A stretch of 58,762 bases of DNA from Flavobacterium araucananum (GTDB lineage: Bacteria > Bacteroidota > Bacteroidia > Flavobacteriales > Flavobacteriaceae): contig NZ_MUGS01000014.1 in the NCBI RefSeq assembly GCF_002222055.1, positions 1 to 58,762 of the forward strand, in the 5' to 3' direction. The notes under the pieces are model-generated. The model did no database searches. It had not been told where the DNA came from and was given only the letters and a program-made list of their open reading frames with translations. Below, piece after piece: positions 35,958-45,819 of this stretch. A program made the position numbers and the translations under genes. Each line of letters begins with the position of its first letter. The stretch's first letter is position 1.

Positions 35958-37301
35958 TTACAACTGATAAGTCGTCATTCTAAAACTTGTTGTACTGCTT
36001 GTAATTGTATAAACAGGATTAGAATATGTAATGGTAAAATTCTCTTTCTTGACATATAAACCAGCTGGATTTGTAAATTCTGCGTCCAGATCTTTCAAAA
36101 ATGCCGGCGCCGGAATCAAAGCTGCACCATTATCCCAGGAGTCATGTGTTAAGATTAATGTTTTGTTTGTATCATTTGAACTGGTGGTCAAATTGTGATA
36201 AATACTAGGTTTCCCTCCATTAAAACGATATTCGATATAGGTTCCAAAATCAGAATTAAATATAATTTGTACTCTGCTTATCGATTGATTAGCGGGTAAG
36301 GTAGCATTTGCCTTATTGATCAACACTCTAAAATAATCTGATGTTGTCGAAGCTGTGTACAGATTCGATGCTATATATCCTACTACAAACTGTGGTTGTC
36401 CGGATAGTAATTTTTTATAATCATCTGTTAATCTTGGTGGTGCATTTGTGTATTTTATCGTTGCACTTACTCCGCCTGTTCCTGTAGCAATAAAAGTATT
36501 ACTTGCAGCATCATACGTGAAATTTGATAATTTCTGACCTTTAACGACTACAGCTGGTTTTACGACAGCTCCGGTTGGTGTATACGAAAAAGTCATACCA
36601 AAACCTTCGTCTGATCCCACGGCCAATGAAGTTGCTGTACCAAAACGAGCATCTGAATTAAAATCAAACTCGTATTGTTTTACAGTAGATCCATCATTTA
36701 CTTCTAATAATCGAAACAACGGACTTGTAATTTCTCCAGCTATTGCTTCAATTATTGGCGTGTTTTTAGGTAAGTCTGTCCAGTCTTGTGCTTTGGCTTT
36801 TACAAATCTTAGTTCTCTAAAATTTCTATTGGTTCTAAAAATGATTTCTCCGTTTTCCTGACCATAATAAAAGAACTGAAAATCTCCCAGATATCCTTTT
36901 CCTACAAGTGCCGCTGTAGGATAGTTATCAGACTCTGACAAAAGATGTATTCTGTTGGCTGTTGTAAAAACTAAACTCACGGTACTACCTAACTGTACAT
37001 CGTACTGACTTCTGTGAACGCTTGTATCATCGTCAAAATCTGATGCCATATCTACTTTTCCGTCTGGCAGAAATTTAAACAAATGGGTCCAGCCTCCTAA
37101 TTGCGTAGTGTCTGTATAATAAACTGCTTTCCATCCTTCTGCTGATGAAAGTAGTAAATCATTCAATTCTTTTTTCTGAGCATTTAATCGCTCTAAGGGA
37201 TTCTCGTCAAATTTTTGATCTGCTTCTGTACTTGTACATGCACCTAACACAATTGCCACAAAAGCAAGCATGAGATACTTATATATATGTTTTACTTTCA
37301 T
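35958..37301 (-). CDS. DUF4302-type surface lipoprotein
   Basis: A 447-residue lipoprotein (signal peptide ending VLGACTS, lipid-Cys22). The segment following, LNAQKKELNDLLLSSAEGWK, then FKFLPDGKVDMASDFDDDT, is characteristic of the DUF4302 family found beside SusC/SusD pairs. The rest is beta-rich. It is the last gene of the import locus, 43 bases after the HExxH lipoprotein. Its role is unknown; a surface component that binds or processes the imported substrate is likely. Confidence 0.85.
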   Translation of the reverse strand: MKVKHIYKYLMLAFVAIVLGACTSTEADQKFDENPLERLNAQKKELNDLLLSSAEGWKAVYYTDTTQLGGWTHLFKFLPDGKVDMASDFDDDTSVHRSQYDVQLGSTVSLVFTTANRIHLLSESDNYPTAALVGKGYLGDFQFFYYGQENGEIIFRTNRNFRELRFVKAKAQDWTDLPKNTPIIEAIAGEITSPLFRLLEVNDGSTVKQYEFDFNSDARFGTATSLAVGSDEGFGMTFSYTPTGAVVKPAVVVKGQKLSNFTYDAASNTFIATGTGGVSATIKYTNAPPRLTDDYKKLLSGQPQFVVGYIASNLYTASTTSDYFRVLINKANATLPANQSISRVQIIFNSDFGTYIEYRFNGGKPSIYHNLTTSSNDTNKTLILTHDSWDNGAALIPAPAFLKDLDAEFTNPAGLYVKKENFTITYSNPVYTITSSTTSFRMTTYQL

Positions 37302-37344
37302 AATATTGATTCTATATTAATTATTACTCCTCATTATTGGTGTC

Positions 37345-38205
37345 TTAATTGTTGATAACAATGTCTGTATTTTTTTGAGCTTCATCTCTTAAAGCATAAA
37401 AATCCATATTAAAGTTATCCTTATAATATTGTACTACGATTGCTTCTTTCTTCTTGATATTGGCTTTTGCAGTAGCATCTGTTACACCTGCCAGAATTGC
37501 ATCATATTCTGCTTTTGAACTTGTTAAGATTGTAGAAGCAGTTTCGGCAAAATCTTCATAAATATTCAATCTCGCATAACTGGTTATAAAACCTAAGGCT
37601 CTTGAGCTTGCGGTACTTTGTGTATACCAGCTTGAGGTATATCCTGAAGGAGTCAATTTTGCCCATGCTTGCTCATCAAAAGGTTTTGTCTGGTTTAAAA
37701 TATGCACATACTCATGTTGTATGGTATGAATAAATTCTGTAACATCGGGTCTGCTTTTTCTATTTAGGTAATCCAATTGAAAAAGAGTTACTCTTTGTCC
37801 GCCTTCTGCCAATCCTAATGTTATGGTACCGGTTGTATTTAGGTTTGTTCCTCCGACTAGTACAAACTCTCTTGGCGAAATTTTCTTTACAAAATTCTCT
37901 CCTCCAATAGTACTGTAACTATCGATCCAGATTTTCTTTACAACTTCTAATGCCGGTTTTACTTTCTCGACTGTTGGTGGAAATAAATAACGGTTATTAT
38001 CGACCAGATTCTGGTTCCACTCATAATAAATTTTTATGTTATAAGGATCCAGAAAACTGGTATCAATCCATTTGTCTAATTCTGTTTTATTGCGTACCGA
38101 ATAATCTAACTGCGTTTCTGTAGGCTGATCTTCATGAGCACAAGCAACAAATAACATCGCTCCTGCAAGGATCGCAATCGCTTTATATCTTTTTAATATT
38201 TTCAT
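37345..38205 (-). CDS. SusCD-associated zinc metallohydrolase-like lipoprotein (HExxH)
   Basis: A 286-residue lipoprotein (MLFVACAHED, lipid-Cys22). The zinc motif is IQHEYVHILNQ (H164, E165, H168), and YEDFAETAS (E217-E221) is a good candidate for the third ligand in gluzincin style. It fits the family of substrate import-associated HExxH lipoproteins linked to TonB/SusD systems. It could trim peptide or glycopeptide substrates at the cell surface. It lies 18 bases after susD. Confidence 0.88.
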   Translation of the reverse strand: MKILKRYKAIAILAGAMLFVACAHEDQPTETQLDYSVRNKTELDKWIDTSFLDPYNIKIYYEWNQNLVDNNRYLFPPTVEKVKPALEVVKKIWIDSYSTIGGENFVKKISPREFVLVGGTNLNTTGTITLGLAEGGQRVTLFQLDYLNRKSRPDVTEFIHTIQHEYVHILNQTKPFDEQAWAKLTPSGYTSSWYTQSTASSRALGFITSYARLNIYEDFAETASTILTSSKAEYDAILAGVTDATAKANIKKKEAIVVQYYKDNFNMDFYALRDEAQKNTDIVINN

Positions 38206-38223
38206 AATAATTAAATTAAATTT

Positions 38224-39702
38224 TTATCTGGGATTTTTTTCGATTCCATTGTCTGAAGCTCTTTGCGGGATTTGCAAGGCTCTGCGTTTGTCATCTTTAA
38301 CCAAAATATTTTTTCTTGCTACTTGTCCTGCCTCGTAGGTATTGTGCTCTACTGTAAGATTAAAACGTTTGACATCAAACCATCTCAAACCTTCTTGTAT
38401 AAATTCTCTTCTTCTTGCCTCGGCAATCGCTTTTATATAAGATGCCTGCAAAGGTGTTAGTGCATAAAAAGGAGTAAATTCATTGGCAATAACCGGGAAT
38501 TTAGCTGTTATGTTTGCTTCTGTTATTTTATCTGTTGCCGCATTATATCCTTCTGTTCTTAGCGAGAAAAGGTATTGTAGCTCAGTATTTGCTTCAGCAA
38601 ATTGATTTTTCATCACATGGGCTTCTATTCTGTTCAGGAAAAACTCATCATTACTTAAAAGTACTACTCCTGTAAAAGCTTGTCCAATACCGGCGGTTAC
38701 GTTTGTGTATTTAAAGTATTCGTAAAATTTAGGTATGATAACGTTGTTTTTATAAAAAGACGAAGTGTATATCAACCAGCTTTTGCCCCAAATGTTAGTG
38801 TCTGTTCCCAGTATTTCATCTGCCCTGTTATCAGCAAGATAAAATCTGTTTTGATACCCTCTGTCTACAGTCGAGTTAGGATATGCTACTAATAAATTGG
38901 TTGGTTGTTCTACTTTTGAATATTCTAATGGCTTTTGAGCAGGAGCTGCTGCATTAAAACCAACATAATCTCTTAATGTAGTTGGTTTTGATCCCAGGTC
39001 TTTTGAAAATTCCAATACTTTGTCCCAATCCCCTTTTACAACATAAAAACGCGTTGCAAATGCTTTTGCCGCATCAACATTAAAATGATATTTAGGCTCT
39101 TTATAATTGTTTGTGATATACTTCATTCCTTCGGTAATATCTTGTTCGATAAAGTCAAATACTTCTTTTACAGTATTACGTTTGTATTGGGCCAACAAAG
39201 CTCCTTCCGGTTTTGTTACATACGGAATTCCTAAATCTGTAGCGGCAGTTGCAGGATCATAACGATTGGACCATAACGAAACTAACATAAAATGAGAATA
39301 AGCCCTTGCTATCAATGCTTCTCCTTTTTGCGGGTTCAAAGTCGTTGGGTTTCCCAATTCGTCAATAGCTACCAATGCCTGGTTTGCAGCTGCAATTGCT
39401 TCATAAGATGCGTTCCAGAAATCTGCTTCGGTATCCGGGCCAAACTGTGTTTGCATCTCCCAATTGTAGCTTTGTTTATTGTCTACATCTGATGATTGTG
39501 TGTCACTGTCAAATACATTATCCGACATTGTTTCTGCCAGTAGTGCATAACTTTTGTTAGGATAAGCAGTAACCAATAATTCTGATATCTTTTCTGGTGT
39601 GTCTATTTGAGTTCTGTTATCTGGAATTTCTGAAAGAAAATCATCGCAACTACTAATACTAATCACTAATAATAATGAAAGTGCTATTTTTATATTTTTC
39701 AT
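38224..39702 (-). CDS. SusD/RagB-family outer-membrane lipoprotein
   Basis: The substrate-capturing lid of a SusCD importer. It has 492 residues and signal peptide MKNIKIALSLLLVISISSCD with lipid-Cys19. SusD/RagB features include the TPR-rich helical body (ARAYSHFMLVSLWSNRYDP near 128-146) and the C-terminal YIKAIAEARRREFIQEGLRWFDVKRF. It starts 11 bases after the SusC stop. The substrate is not evident from sequence. Confidence 0.95.
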   Translation of the reverse strand: MKNIKIALSLLLVISISSCDDFLSEIPDNRTQIDTPEKISELLVTAYPNKSYALLAETMSDNVFDSDTQSSDVDNKQSYNWEMQTQFGPDTEADFWNASYEAIAAANQALVAIDELGNPTTLNPQKGEALIARAYSHFMLVSLWSNRYDPATAATDLGIPYVTKPEGALLAQYKRNTVKEVFDFIEQDITEGMKYITNNYKEPKYHFNVDAAKAFATRFYVVKGDWDKVLEFSKDLGSKPTTLRDYVGFNAAAPAQKPLEYSKVEQPTNLLVAYPNSTVDRGYQNRFYLADNRADEILGTDTNIWGKSWLIYTSSFYKNNVIIPKFYEYFKYTNVTAGIGQAFTGVVLLSNDEFFLNRIEAHVMKNQFAEANTELQYLFSLRTEGYNAATDKITEANITAKFPVIANEFTPFYALTPLQASYIKAIAEARRREFIQEGLRWFDVKRFNLTVEHNTYEAGQVARKNILVKDDKRRALQIPQRASDNGIEKNPR

Positions 39703-39713
39703 AATTAAGTATA

Positions 39714-42700
39714 TTATAATGAAACATTTAAAGTAAATGTATACTGAGAAGTGATCGGGAAAGCAACTCCTCCTGTATTACGAAATTCAGGATCCTGACC
39801 ATGCAATCTTTTATCTGAATAAATCAACCACGGATTTACCGCAGATCCTTTTAAGGTAAAGGTGCTAAGTCCTAATTTCTTCTTGAAATCTTTAGGGAAT
39901 TCCCAACTAAGCGAAACGTTTTTCAGTCTTACGAAATCACCATCGGCAATTCTAACATCAGAAAAATTATAGGTATTGTATGCAATCTGCAAATCTCTGT
40001 CTCCGTAATTTCTGTTTAATAATTTATCAGCAATAACCGGAACGTTTGTAACTTTTTCATCACCAGGATTTATCCAACGGTTAGAGAATTCTTTTGTAAA
40101 AACAGTTAAATCATTGTATTCATTGCTATAAACAGGGTTCAAACGAACTTTGTTTCCTCCAGATCCAACAACAAATACATACAACGACCAATTTTTGTAG
40201 GTAAATGTATTGGCTAAACCTATCGATTTATTAGGCTCAATAGATCCCTCATATTTCAAATATTTAGAAACGTCATTTGTATCCTGAAAATCAGCTCCTG
40301 TAATATTGCTTTCGGCTCCGTCCTGCAATTTAAAAGTTGGTAATCCCTGATTGTTTAATCCTGTAAATTGGTACGAGTAAATCGAGTTTCTTGGATGTCC
40401 TACTGTATTACCTCCATTTGAATCTACCAAATCAAAAGCAGATGGCTTGTTTGCCAATTTTGTAATTTTCTGATTGTAAACTGAAAAGTTCAGCGTTGTT
40501 GACCACTTAAAGGCATTGGTTACAATATTTTGAGTCGTAAAACCAAGTTCAAGACCTTTAGTCTCCATATCAGCATTATTACCTTGTTTTACAGATTGAC
40601 CGCCTACACCGGAAGTAATTACATAATCGATCAGGTCAAATGCCTTACGTCTGTAAACATCTGTAGTCAATTGAACCCTGTTATTAAACATGCCTATATC
40701 TACCCCAATATTAGTTTCAAATTGTTTTTCCCAAGTCAAATCTTTATTCTTTAAGTCCTCAATATTGATTGCATTTTCTCTATCCGAAAGATTAAAACGA
40801 TCCGTTATAAAACTTTTATAAATAGCCAATGAATTTGTTGCCGGACCAGCAGTAGCGGTCAATCCATAAGAAGCTCTTAAGGCCAAAGTGTTGATTGCTT
40901 CAACATTTTTCATAAATTTTTCCTCGGCTACATTCCATTTTCCACTTACAGTATACGTAGGCAACCATCTTGAAGAACCTGTATCTCCTTGTCTGTTCGA
41001 TCCATCATAACGACCTGTAACAGATGCTGTATAACGACGATCATAAGTATAGCCTACTTTTCCAAAGAAACCTACTGTTCTCTCTCTTTCTGCACCAAAA
41101 TTGTAGTAAGAATCTCCACCGTTTACAATTTTTTCAATAATTCTTGGATCGATAAAAGGCGTAAGCCCTTTGTCATATTGAATACCTACCGCAGTAAAAT
41201 TATCATTGTTTCTGTCTACAGATCTAAGCTCTGTACCAAAAAAACCTTCTACCTCATGTTTTTCCTGAATTGTATTTCTATACGTAACACTATTTCTAAT
41301 GTTGTAAGAAGTCATGTCGTTGGTATATTTTCTTAAAAATCCGCCACTTGGCAACACAGACACTTTTGGCGCTGTAAGATCATTAGGATCCTGATACAAG
41401 AATACGTTGTCTTTTTGTATTTGAGTATTTACATTGTCTCCAACTCCTGCATTATAAGCACCTACTACATTCGAACCTTCGTAAATTTTGTGCTCTCTTG
41501 ATGTATTGGCATAACGTGCAGAACCCGTAAGGTTATAGGTTAAATTTTTATTGATTTTATAATCTAAATCGACCTGAAAACGAATATCATTTACCTTAAT
41601 ATCTAAAGTATTGTTTTGCAATTCGTTTATAATATTCATTGGCGCCCAGTTGTTTTGATAATATTCTAAATTACCATTATCATCATAAGGTCTTAATGTT
41701 CTGCTTGTACTTAAAACATAATTGAATGGGTTGATATCAAAATCTCTGGTTGTTTTTCCAAACACTACATCCTGTTTGCTTTCATAAGCTCCCGGAGCTT
41801 GTTGATCACGAATAGAACCCATTGTAGAGAGTGTAATATTTAATCTGTCGTTTACAAAGAAAGTTCCTTTGATGTTTGATGTCAGCTGTTTTACATTATC
41901 AGCAATTGTCCATCCCGGATCTGTATAATAGCCTAAAGAAGCATAAAATGTATTGTTTTTTCCTCCACCGGAAAAACTTAAAGAATGATTCTGAGTAATC
42001 GATGGTCTAAATAAAACACTGAACCAATCTGTATTTGCCAATTCATATTTTTTAAGGAATTGATTAATATAAGGCTGATCATTTTTTACTCCGTATTGAC
42101 CATTTGTTTCATTATAACGGTTAATTTCTTTTGCAAGAATGTTGTATGCACCTCCAAATCTACCTGTATAAGAAGAACTCAGATCAAGATATCCTTTTTG
42201 TTTCATTTCCTGAAAAACACTCATAGACTCCTGAGAGTTCAGGATATCATATTGAGTATAACTAGGTACACTTCTTACTGTATTTTCGACAGAGTAACTT
42301 ACTTTTAGAGGAGAATCTCTACGTCCTTGTTTGGTCGTAACAACTACAACACCATTTAACGATCTTGAACCATAGATTGAGGTTGCAGAGGCATCTTTAA
42401 GGATTTCAATACTCTGGATATCATTCGAATTTAAACCTGCTACAGAAGAACTTAACAGCGTAGATGAATTTCCTGAAGCTAAATCTGCAAACGATATATT
42501 GATAATATCTTCCTGAACAACACCATCAATTACCCATAACGGTTTTGTATCTCCAAAAATAGAAGAAGATCCACGAACGGTAATTTTTGGTGCAGTACCA
42601 AAAGTTCCTGTTACATTTTGTACCGTAACACCGGCAGCTTTACCTTCGATCATTCTGCTTACATCTACTACTCCGTCTACTTTCAATTCGGCACCCGAAA

Positions 42701-43430
42701 TCTTGCTTATTGCTCCGGTAAAAGTTCTTTTAGATGTTTTTTCGTAACCTGTCGTAACGACAACTTCTTTTAAATTTTGTCCTACTTCGGTTAAAACAAT
42801 CGTAGGGTTTGTATTGGATGTGTTAATTTCTTTAGACTCCATTCCCACATACGAAATTACAAGAGCATCACTGTTTGCTGGCATTTCGATTGTAAACTTT
42901 CCATCAAAATCAGTAAGTACAGCGATTTTAGTTCCTTTTGCCAAAACCGTAGCTCCCGGTAACGGGCTACCACTAGCATCTGTAACCAAGCCTTTGATAA
43001 TTGGTCCGGCAGTTAATATTTCGAACAAAGAATTACTGCCATCAGAACTTGTAAAAGGATCAGTAGCAGCACTTTTTTGTAAAACAATTTGATTGCTTAC
43101 TTCGGTGTAAGTTATATTAAAGGGTATTAAAATTCTATTAAGAATACTCGAGAGAACTTCCTGATCTGCATCTATACTTACTTTTTGAGCAAGCTGAGGT
43201 AATCTTGAATTATACGAAAATTTTACATGAGCCGACTTTTCTAATTTAGATAATGCGTTATCTAGTGTTAAATTAGCAACATTTATGGTAACTTTAGTAT
43301 CTAATTTCTTTTGCCCATTTACATTATTTGCCATGGCAACACTTGAAAACACAAGTGCCAGGACAAACTGAAATAGTGTTATTTTCATGATTCGATGGAG
43401 TAATCGTTGTTTAACAACTGGTTTTTTCAT
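39714..43430 (-). CDS. SusC/RagA TonB-dependent transporter with STN signalling domain
   Basis: A 1238-residue outer-membrane transporter. Order: signal peptide (ending near VAMANNVNG), an STN domain (about 45-115) for signalling to FecR, a carboxypeptidase-regulatory-like beta domain (about 145-220; LVTDASGSPLPGATVLAKGT), a plug (about 225-370; VRGSSSIFGDTKPLWVIDG, ILKDASATSIYGSRSLNGVV), then the 22-strand barrel ending YTFTLNVSL. The STN domain makes it a TonB transducer, consistent with the upstream sigma/anti-sigma pair. Transport energy comes from TonB-ExbBD elsewhere. Confidence 0.97.
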   Translation of the reverse strand: MKKPVVKQRLLHRIMKITLFQFVLALVFSSVAMANNVNGQKKLDTKVTINVANLTLDNALSKLEKSAHVKFSYNSRLPQLAQKVSIDADQEVLSSILNRILIPFNITYTEVSNQIVLQKSAATDPFTSSDGSNSLFEILTAGPIIKGLVTDASGSPLPGATVLAKGTKIAVLTDFDGKFTIEMPANSDALVISYVGMESKEINTSNTNPTIVLTEVGQNLKEVVVTTGYEKTSKRTFTGAISKISGAELKVDGVVDVSRMIEGKAAGVTVQNVTGTFGTAPKITVRGSSSIFGDTKPLWVIDGVVQEDIINISFADLASGNSSTLLSSSVAGLNSNDIQSIEILKDASATSIYGSRSLNGVVVVTTKQGRRDSPLKVSYSVENTVRSVPSYTQYDILNSQESMSVFQEMKQKGYLDLSSSYTGRFGGAYNILAKEINRYNETNGQYGVKNDQPYINQFLKKYELANTDWFSVLFRPSITQNHSLSFSGGGKNNTFYASLGYYTDPGWTIADNVKQLTSNIKGTFFVNDRLNITLSTMGSIRDQQAPGAYESKQDVVFGKTTRDFDINPFNYVLSTSRTLRPYDDNGNLEYYQNNWAPMNIINELQNNTLDIKVNDIRFQVDLDYKINKNLTYNLTGSARYANTSREHKIYEGSNVVGAYNAGVGDNVNTQIQKDNVFLYQDPNDLTAPKVSVLPSGGFLRKYTNDMTSYNIRNSVTYRNTIQEKHEVEGFFGTELRSVDRNNDNFTAVGIQYDKGLTPFIDPRIIEKIVNGGDSYYNFGAERERTVGFFGKVGYTYDRRYTASVTGRYDGSNRQGDTGSSRWLPTYTVSGKWNVAEEKFMKNVEAINTLALRASYGLTATAGPATNSLAIYKSFITDRFNLSDRENAINIEDLKNKDLTWEKQFETNIGVDIGMFNNRVQLTTDVYRRKAFDLIDYVITSGVGGQSVKQGNNADMETKGLELGFTTQNIVTNAFKWSTTLNFSVYNQKITKLANKPSAFDLVDSNGGNTVGHPRNSIYSYQFTGLNNQGLPTFKLQDGAESNITGADFQDTNDVSKYLKYEGSIEPNKSIGLANTFTYKNWSLYVFVVGSGGNKVRLNPVYSNEYNDLTVFTKEFSNRWINPGDEKVTNVPVIADKLLNRNYGDRDLQIAYNTYNFSDVRIADGDFVRLKNVSLSWEFPKDFKKKLGLSTFTLKGSAVNPWLIYSDKRLHGQDPEFRNTGGVAFPITSQYTFTLNVSL

Positions 43431-43520
43431 AATTTTGGATTGTTTTGATTAATACTGATTAGTGTGTATTTTAAGAAACATCATGAATTGCTCTTTACAG
43501 AGAGAAATTCAACTAAACTT

Positions 43521-43553
43521 AAGTGTCGAAAATGTTACAGCATTTCGGCACTT
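43521..43553. other. Strong hairpin between fecR-like and susC-like genes
   Basis: AAGTGTCGAAAATG (43521-43534) pairs with CATTTCGGCACTT (43541-43553) with one T.G pair and one bulge. The T-run follows on the plus strand, not in the direction of the flanking genes, so it is not a normal terminator for the minus-strand transcript. It may be a processing site or block antisense transcription. Confidence 0.55.
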
Positions 43554-43670
43554 TTTTCTGCACTTTATTTTACATAGGCATTTATTATTGGGTTGGTTTT
43601 TGGATTTTTTCTGGTTGTTTTTTTGTTAGAAGTTCAAATCAAACTTTATAATTACAGTTATAAAGCAAGA

Positions 43671-44786
43671 TTAATTACAGCCATCAGATGTTATAATAAT
43701 CTGATTTCCATTCATTTCAAAATTGGTATTGTTGCCGATACTATTACAAACAATTTTTAATTTCTCTGTAAGCGGCTGATCGCTGAGTGATGTTGTGAGG
43801 TGACAATCTTTAAGTTTATTTTTAGGATAATCAATCTCTACCAGATAAGCTTGTTCGATGGTCTCGAAAATCTGTGATACCGGAATATCTGTAAATTCAA
43901 AACTCAATTGCTCAATATTACCAACACTGCGGGTCAGTGCTTCGTCCTGTGTAATATTGGTGATTTTATTAAAGCTCAAATCACTACGCAAAAAACGCAA
44001 CGCCTGATTGGGTAATAAAATAACTTCTTCCTGATCTGATTTTGAGACTAAATCATTAGATTTTACCCTCACTTTACCGGTGCGCACAAGGACTTCTACA
44101 TTTGGCTGATCAGAATAAGCTTTTATTCTAAAACTGGTGCCAACTACCTTTGTAACAATCTCGTTTGCGTAAACAAAAAAAGGCTTTTTAGGATTTTTAC
44201 TAATTTCAAAGAAACCTTCGCCGGACAAATAGACCTTTCTTTCGTTTCCGGTAAAGATTTTAGGATAACTTAATTTACTATTGGGTTGTAATAAAACCGA
44301 ACTGCCATCAGACAATGTGATGATTTGCGGTTTTTCAGAATTGTTGGTTTGCTCCACCAATCCTTCACTATTTTCGTCGATAAGTTCTTTGTAGGTAACT
44401 ACTTTTGTATCCGGATTAATCTGATTTTTATAAAACCAAACTGATACTAAGCCAAAAACTAAAACTGCGGCAACTGATTGCAGAAAATATTTTCTAAAGA
44501 ATTTTACTTTGGAGTCCTGATCAAAATTGTTTTGATTTTCTTTTTCTTCAATTTTAATCCATGTATTTTGCAAAGCATTGTGAATATCAAAAGTAGACAG
44601 ACTTGTATCAGGAACTTTCATTGCCAAAAGCAGTAATCTGGCATCTTCTACCAACTTAGCACGCTGACGGCTTTCTAACGTCCACTCTTCCCAACCATCC
44701 TCATCAATCTTAAATAAAATCCAGGACTGGAATGATTCATCAGATAAAAAATCTTCAATTTCGGTATATTTATTACGTTTTTGCAT
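43671..44786 (-). CDS. FecR-family anti-sigma factor
   Basis: A 371-residue single-pass membrane protein. The N-terminal cytoplasmic part (about 1-98) would hold the sigma factor. TM about 101-119 (FLQSVAAVLVFGLVSVWFY). The periplasmic FecR domain (about 135-260) has ITLSDGSSVLLQPNSKLSYP and GEGFFEISKNPKKPFFVYAN, followed by a C-terminal DUF4974-type domain (about 285-371). It should receive the signal from the STN domain of the SusC-like transporter downstream. It lies 90 bases after the sigma gene. Confidence 0.95.
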   Translation of the reverse strand: MQKRNKYTEIEDFLSDESFQSWILFKIDEDGWEEWTLESRQRAKLVEDARLLLLAMKVPDTSLSTFDIHNALQNTWIKIEEKENQNNFDQDSKVKFFRKYFLQSVAAVLVFGLVSVWFYKNQINPDTKVVTYKELIDENSEGLVEQTNNSEKPQIITLSDGSSVLLQPNSKLSYPKIFTGNERKVYLSGEGFFEISKNPKKPFFVYANEIVTKVVGTSFRIKAYSDQPNVEVLVRTGKVRVKSNDLVSKSDQEEVILLPNQALRFLRSDLSFNKITNITQDEALTRSVGNIEQLSFEFTDIPVSQIFETIEQAYLVEIDYPKNKLKDCHLTTSLSDQPLTEKLKIVCNSIGNNTNFEMNGNQIIITSDGCN

Positions 44787-44876
44787 CTAAAAATAAGGTT
44801 ACAAAAACATAGAGGACAACTTTCTTATTATATACTCACCTAATTGTGATTTTTTTTACATTTTTTTAAAACAAAT

Positions 44877-45488
44877 TTAACATGCGATTGAAGATAGCAG
44901 AATAATTAACGAAAAGCTTCCTTTCCATTCTTTGCGAAGCGTCAGTAAACCACGGTGCAACAAGTTACTTGCAGATTGGTAATTAACATCCAGCATATCT
45001 GCAATCTGGTCTACTGTTAGCCCCTGATGATACCGCAAATACAACGCCTCTTTTTGACGCGCCGGTAAGTCATTTAATAATTTGTTTAAGTGAACAACTT
45101 TTTCTTTGGTAGCATAATCATCGTCTATAAGCTCATGTTCTACAGAGAATTCAAGAAGAAAAGCTATTGAATCTGTACTTGTAGCTTTACGAAAAATATG
45201 ATCGCGTTCATGCAATCGGGCAATTCTCTTGCGAACACTTGATAACAAATAAGCTTTTACCACGACAGTACTTTGAAGCCCATTTCTATATACCCAGATA
45301 TCCGTAAAAACATCCTGAATACAATCCTGGACTTTTTCGGTAAAAGGAGAAAGTGAATTGCCATAATTGACTAAGTCTGAGTAATATTTCTCGAATAAAA
45401 TTGAGAACGATTTTTCATCTCCACTTTTCAAGTTATTCCAAAGCGTAATGTCATCAAAAGTTTTGAATTGTATTGTTTTGGGCTTCAT
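44877..45488 (-). CDS. ECF-type RNA polymerase sigma-70 factor
   Basis: The start at 45488 gives 203 residues beginning MKPKTIQFKTFDDITLWNNL; the longer frame to 45542 would run through a palindrome and is rejected. Region 2 (about 20-90) has SFSILFEKYYSDLVNYGNSL and the QDCIQDVFTDIWVYRNG core. Region 4 (about 135-190) has LPARQKEALYLRYHQGLTVDQIADML. It is the first gene of the import locus and probably directs transcription of susC-like and later genes once FecR releases it. Confidence 0.95.
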   Translation of the reverse strand: MKPKTIQFKTFDDITLWNNLKSGDEKSFSILFEKYYSDLVNYGNSLSPFTEKVQDCIQDVFTDIWVYRNGLQSTVVVKAYLLSSVRKRIARLHERDHIFRKATSTDSIAFLLEFSVEHELIDDDYATKEKVVHLNKLLNDLPARQKEALYLRYHQGLTVDQIADMLDVNYQSASNLLHRGLLTLRKEWKGSFSLIILLSSIAC

Positions 45489-45536
45489 ATTAATTTGCGA
45501 TAGAATTCTTGAAAATATGCACTTGGTTTTAACATA

Positions 45537-45564
45537 AAGCATACGTTATTTTAACATTATGCTT
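45537..45564. promoter_or_regulatory. Palindrome upstream of the sigma gene
   Basis: AAGCATA-c-GTTA-TTT-TAAC-at-TATGCTT: arms of 7 + 4 bp, about 50 bases upstream of the sigma ATG. It could be an operator or a 5' UTR hairpin. No match to TAnnTTTG was found next to it. Confidence 0.4.
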
Positions 45565-45617
45565 TAGTTCTGTGCGATAAATATATAAAAGCAAACAAAT
45601 AAAACCAATTTTTTTAC

Positions 45618-45653
45618 AAAAAAATGGCAGTCTCCTAATATAGAAAACTGCCA
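45618..45653 (-). terminator. Terminator downstream of the 141-aa gene
   Basis: On the minus strand TGGCAGT pairs with ACTGCCA around a 15-base loop, followed by TTTTTTT. It lies about 165 bases after the stop at 45820. Confidence 0.7.
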
Positions 45654-45819
45654 CTTTTATTGCCCTGACATGGGCTCAACTGTATTTATGTAGATTATCC
45701 TTAATTAAAAGATATTTTCATTTGTCAGATTTTACCACCACCGTTTTTAAAATTATTTTTTAACAAATTTTAATGCCGAAGTTCCTTTGTCAGATTTTAC
45801 TTTTAAAAAAGCTTTTTTA

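Larger units (their letters stand above)
45489..45819. other. Gap upstream of the ECF sigma gene
   Basis: 331 bases, no intact gene. It contains the hairpin 45537-45564, a terminator (45618-45653), and a direct repeat TTTGTCAGATTTTAC at 45721-45735 and 45786-45800. On the minus strand, out of frame after the stop of the 141-aa gene, about 22 codons ending at TAA near 45767 read like a coding tail (KVKSDKGTSALKFVKK). Confidence 0.55.

Noticed and set aside
40989..41336. Plus-strand ORF within the SusC-like gene
   Set aside because: Antisense shadow inside the barrel-coding region, with Ile/Ser/Thr-rich random composition.
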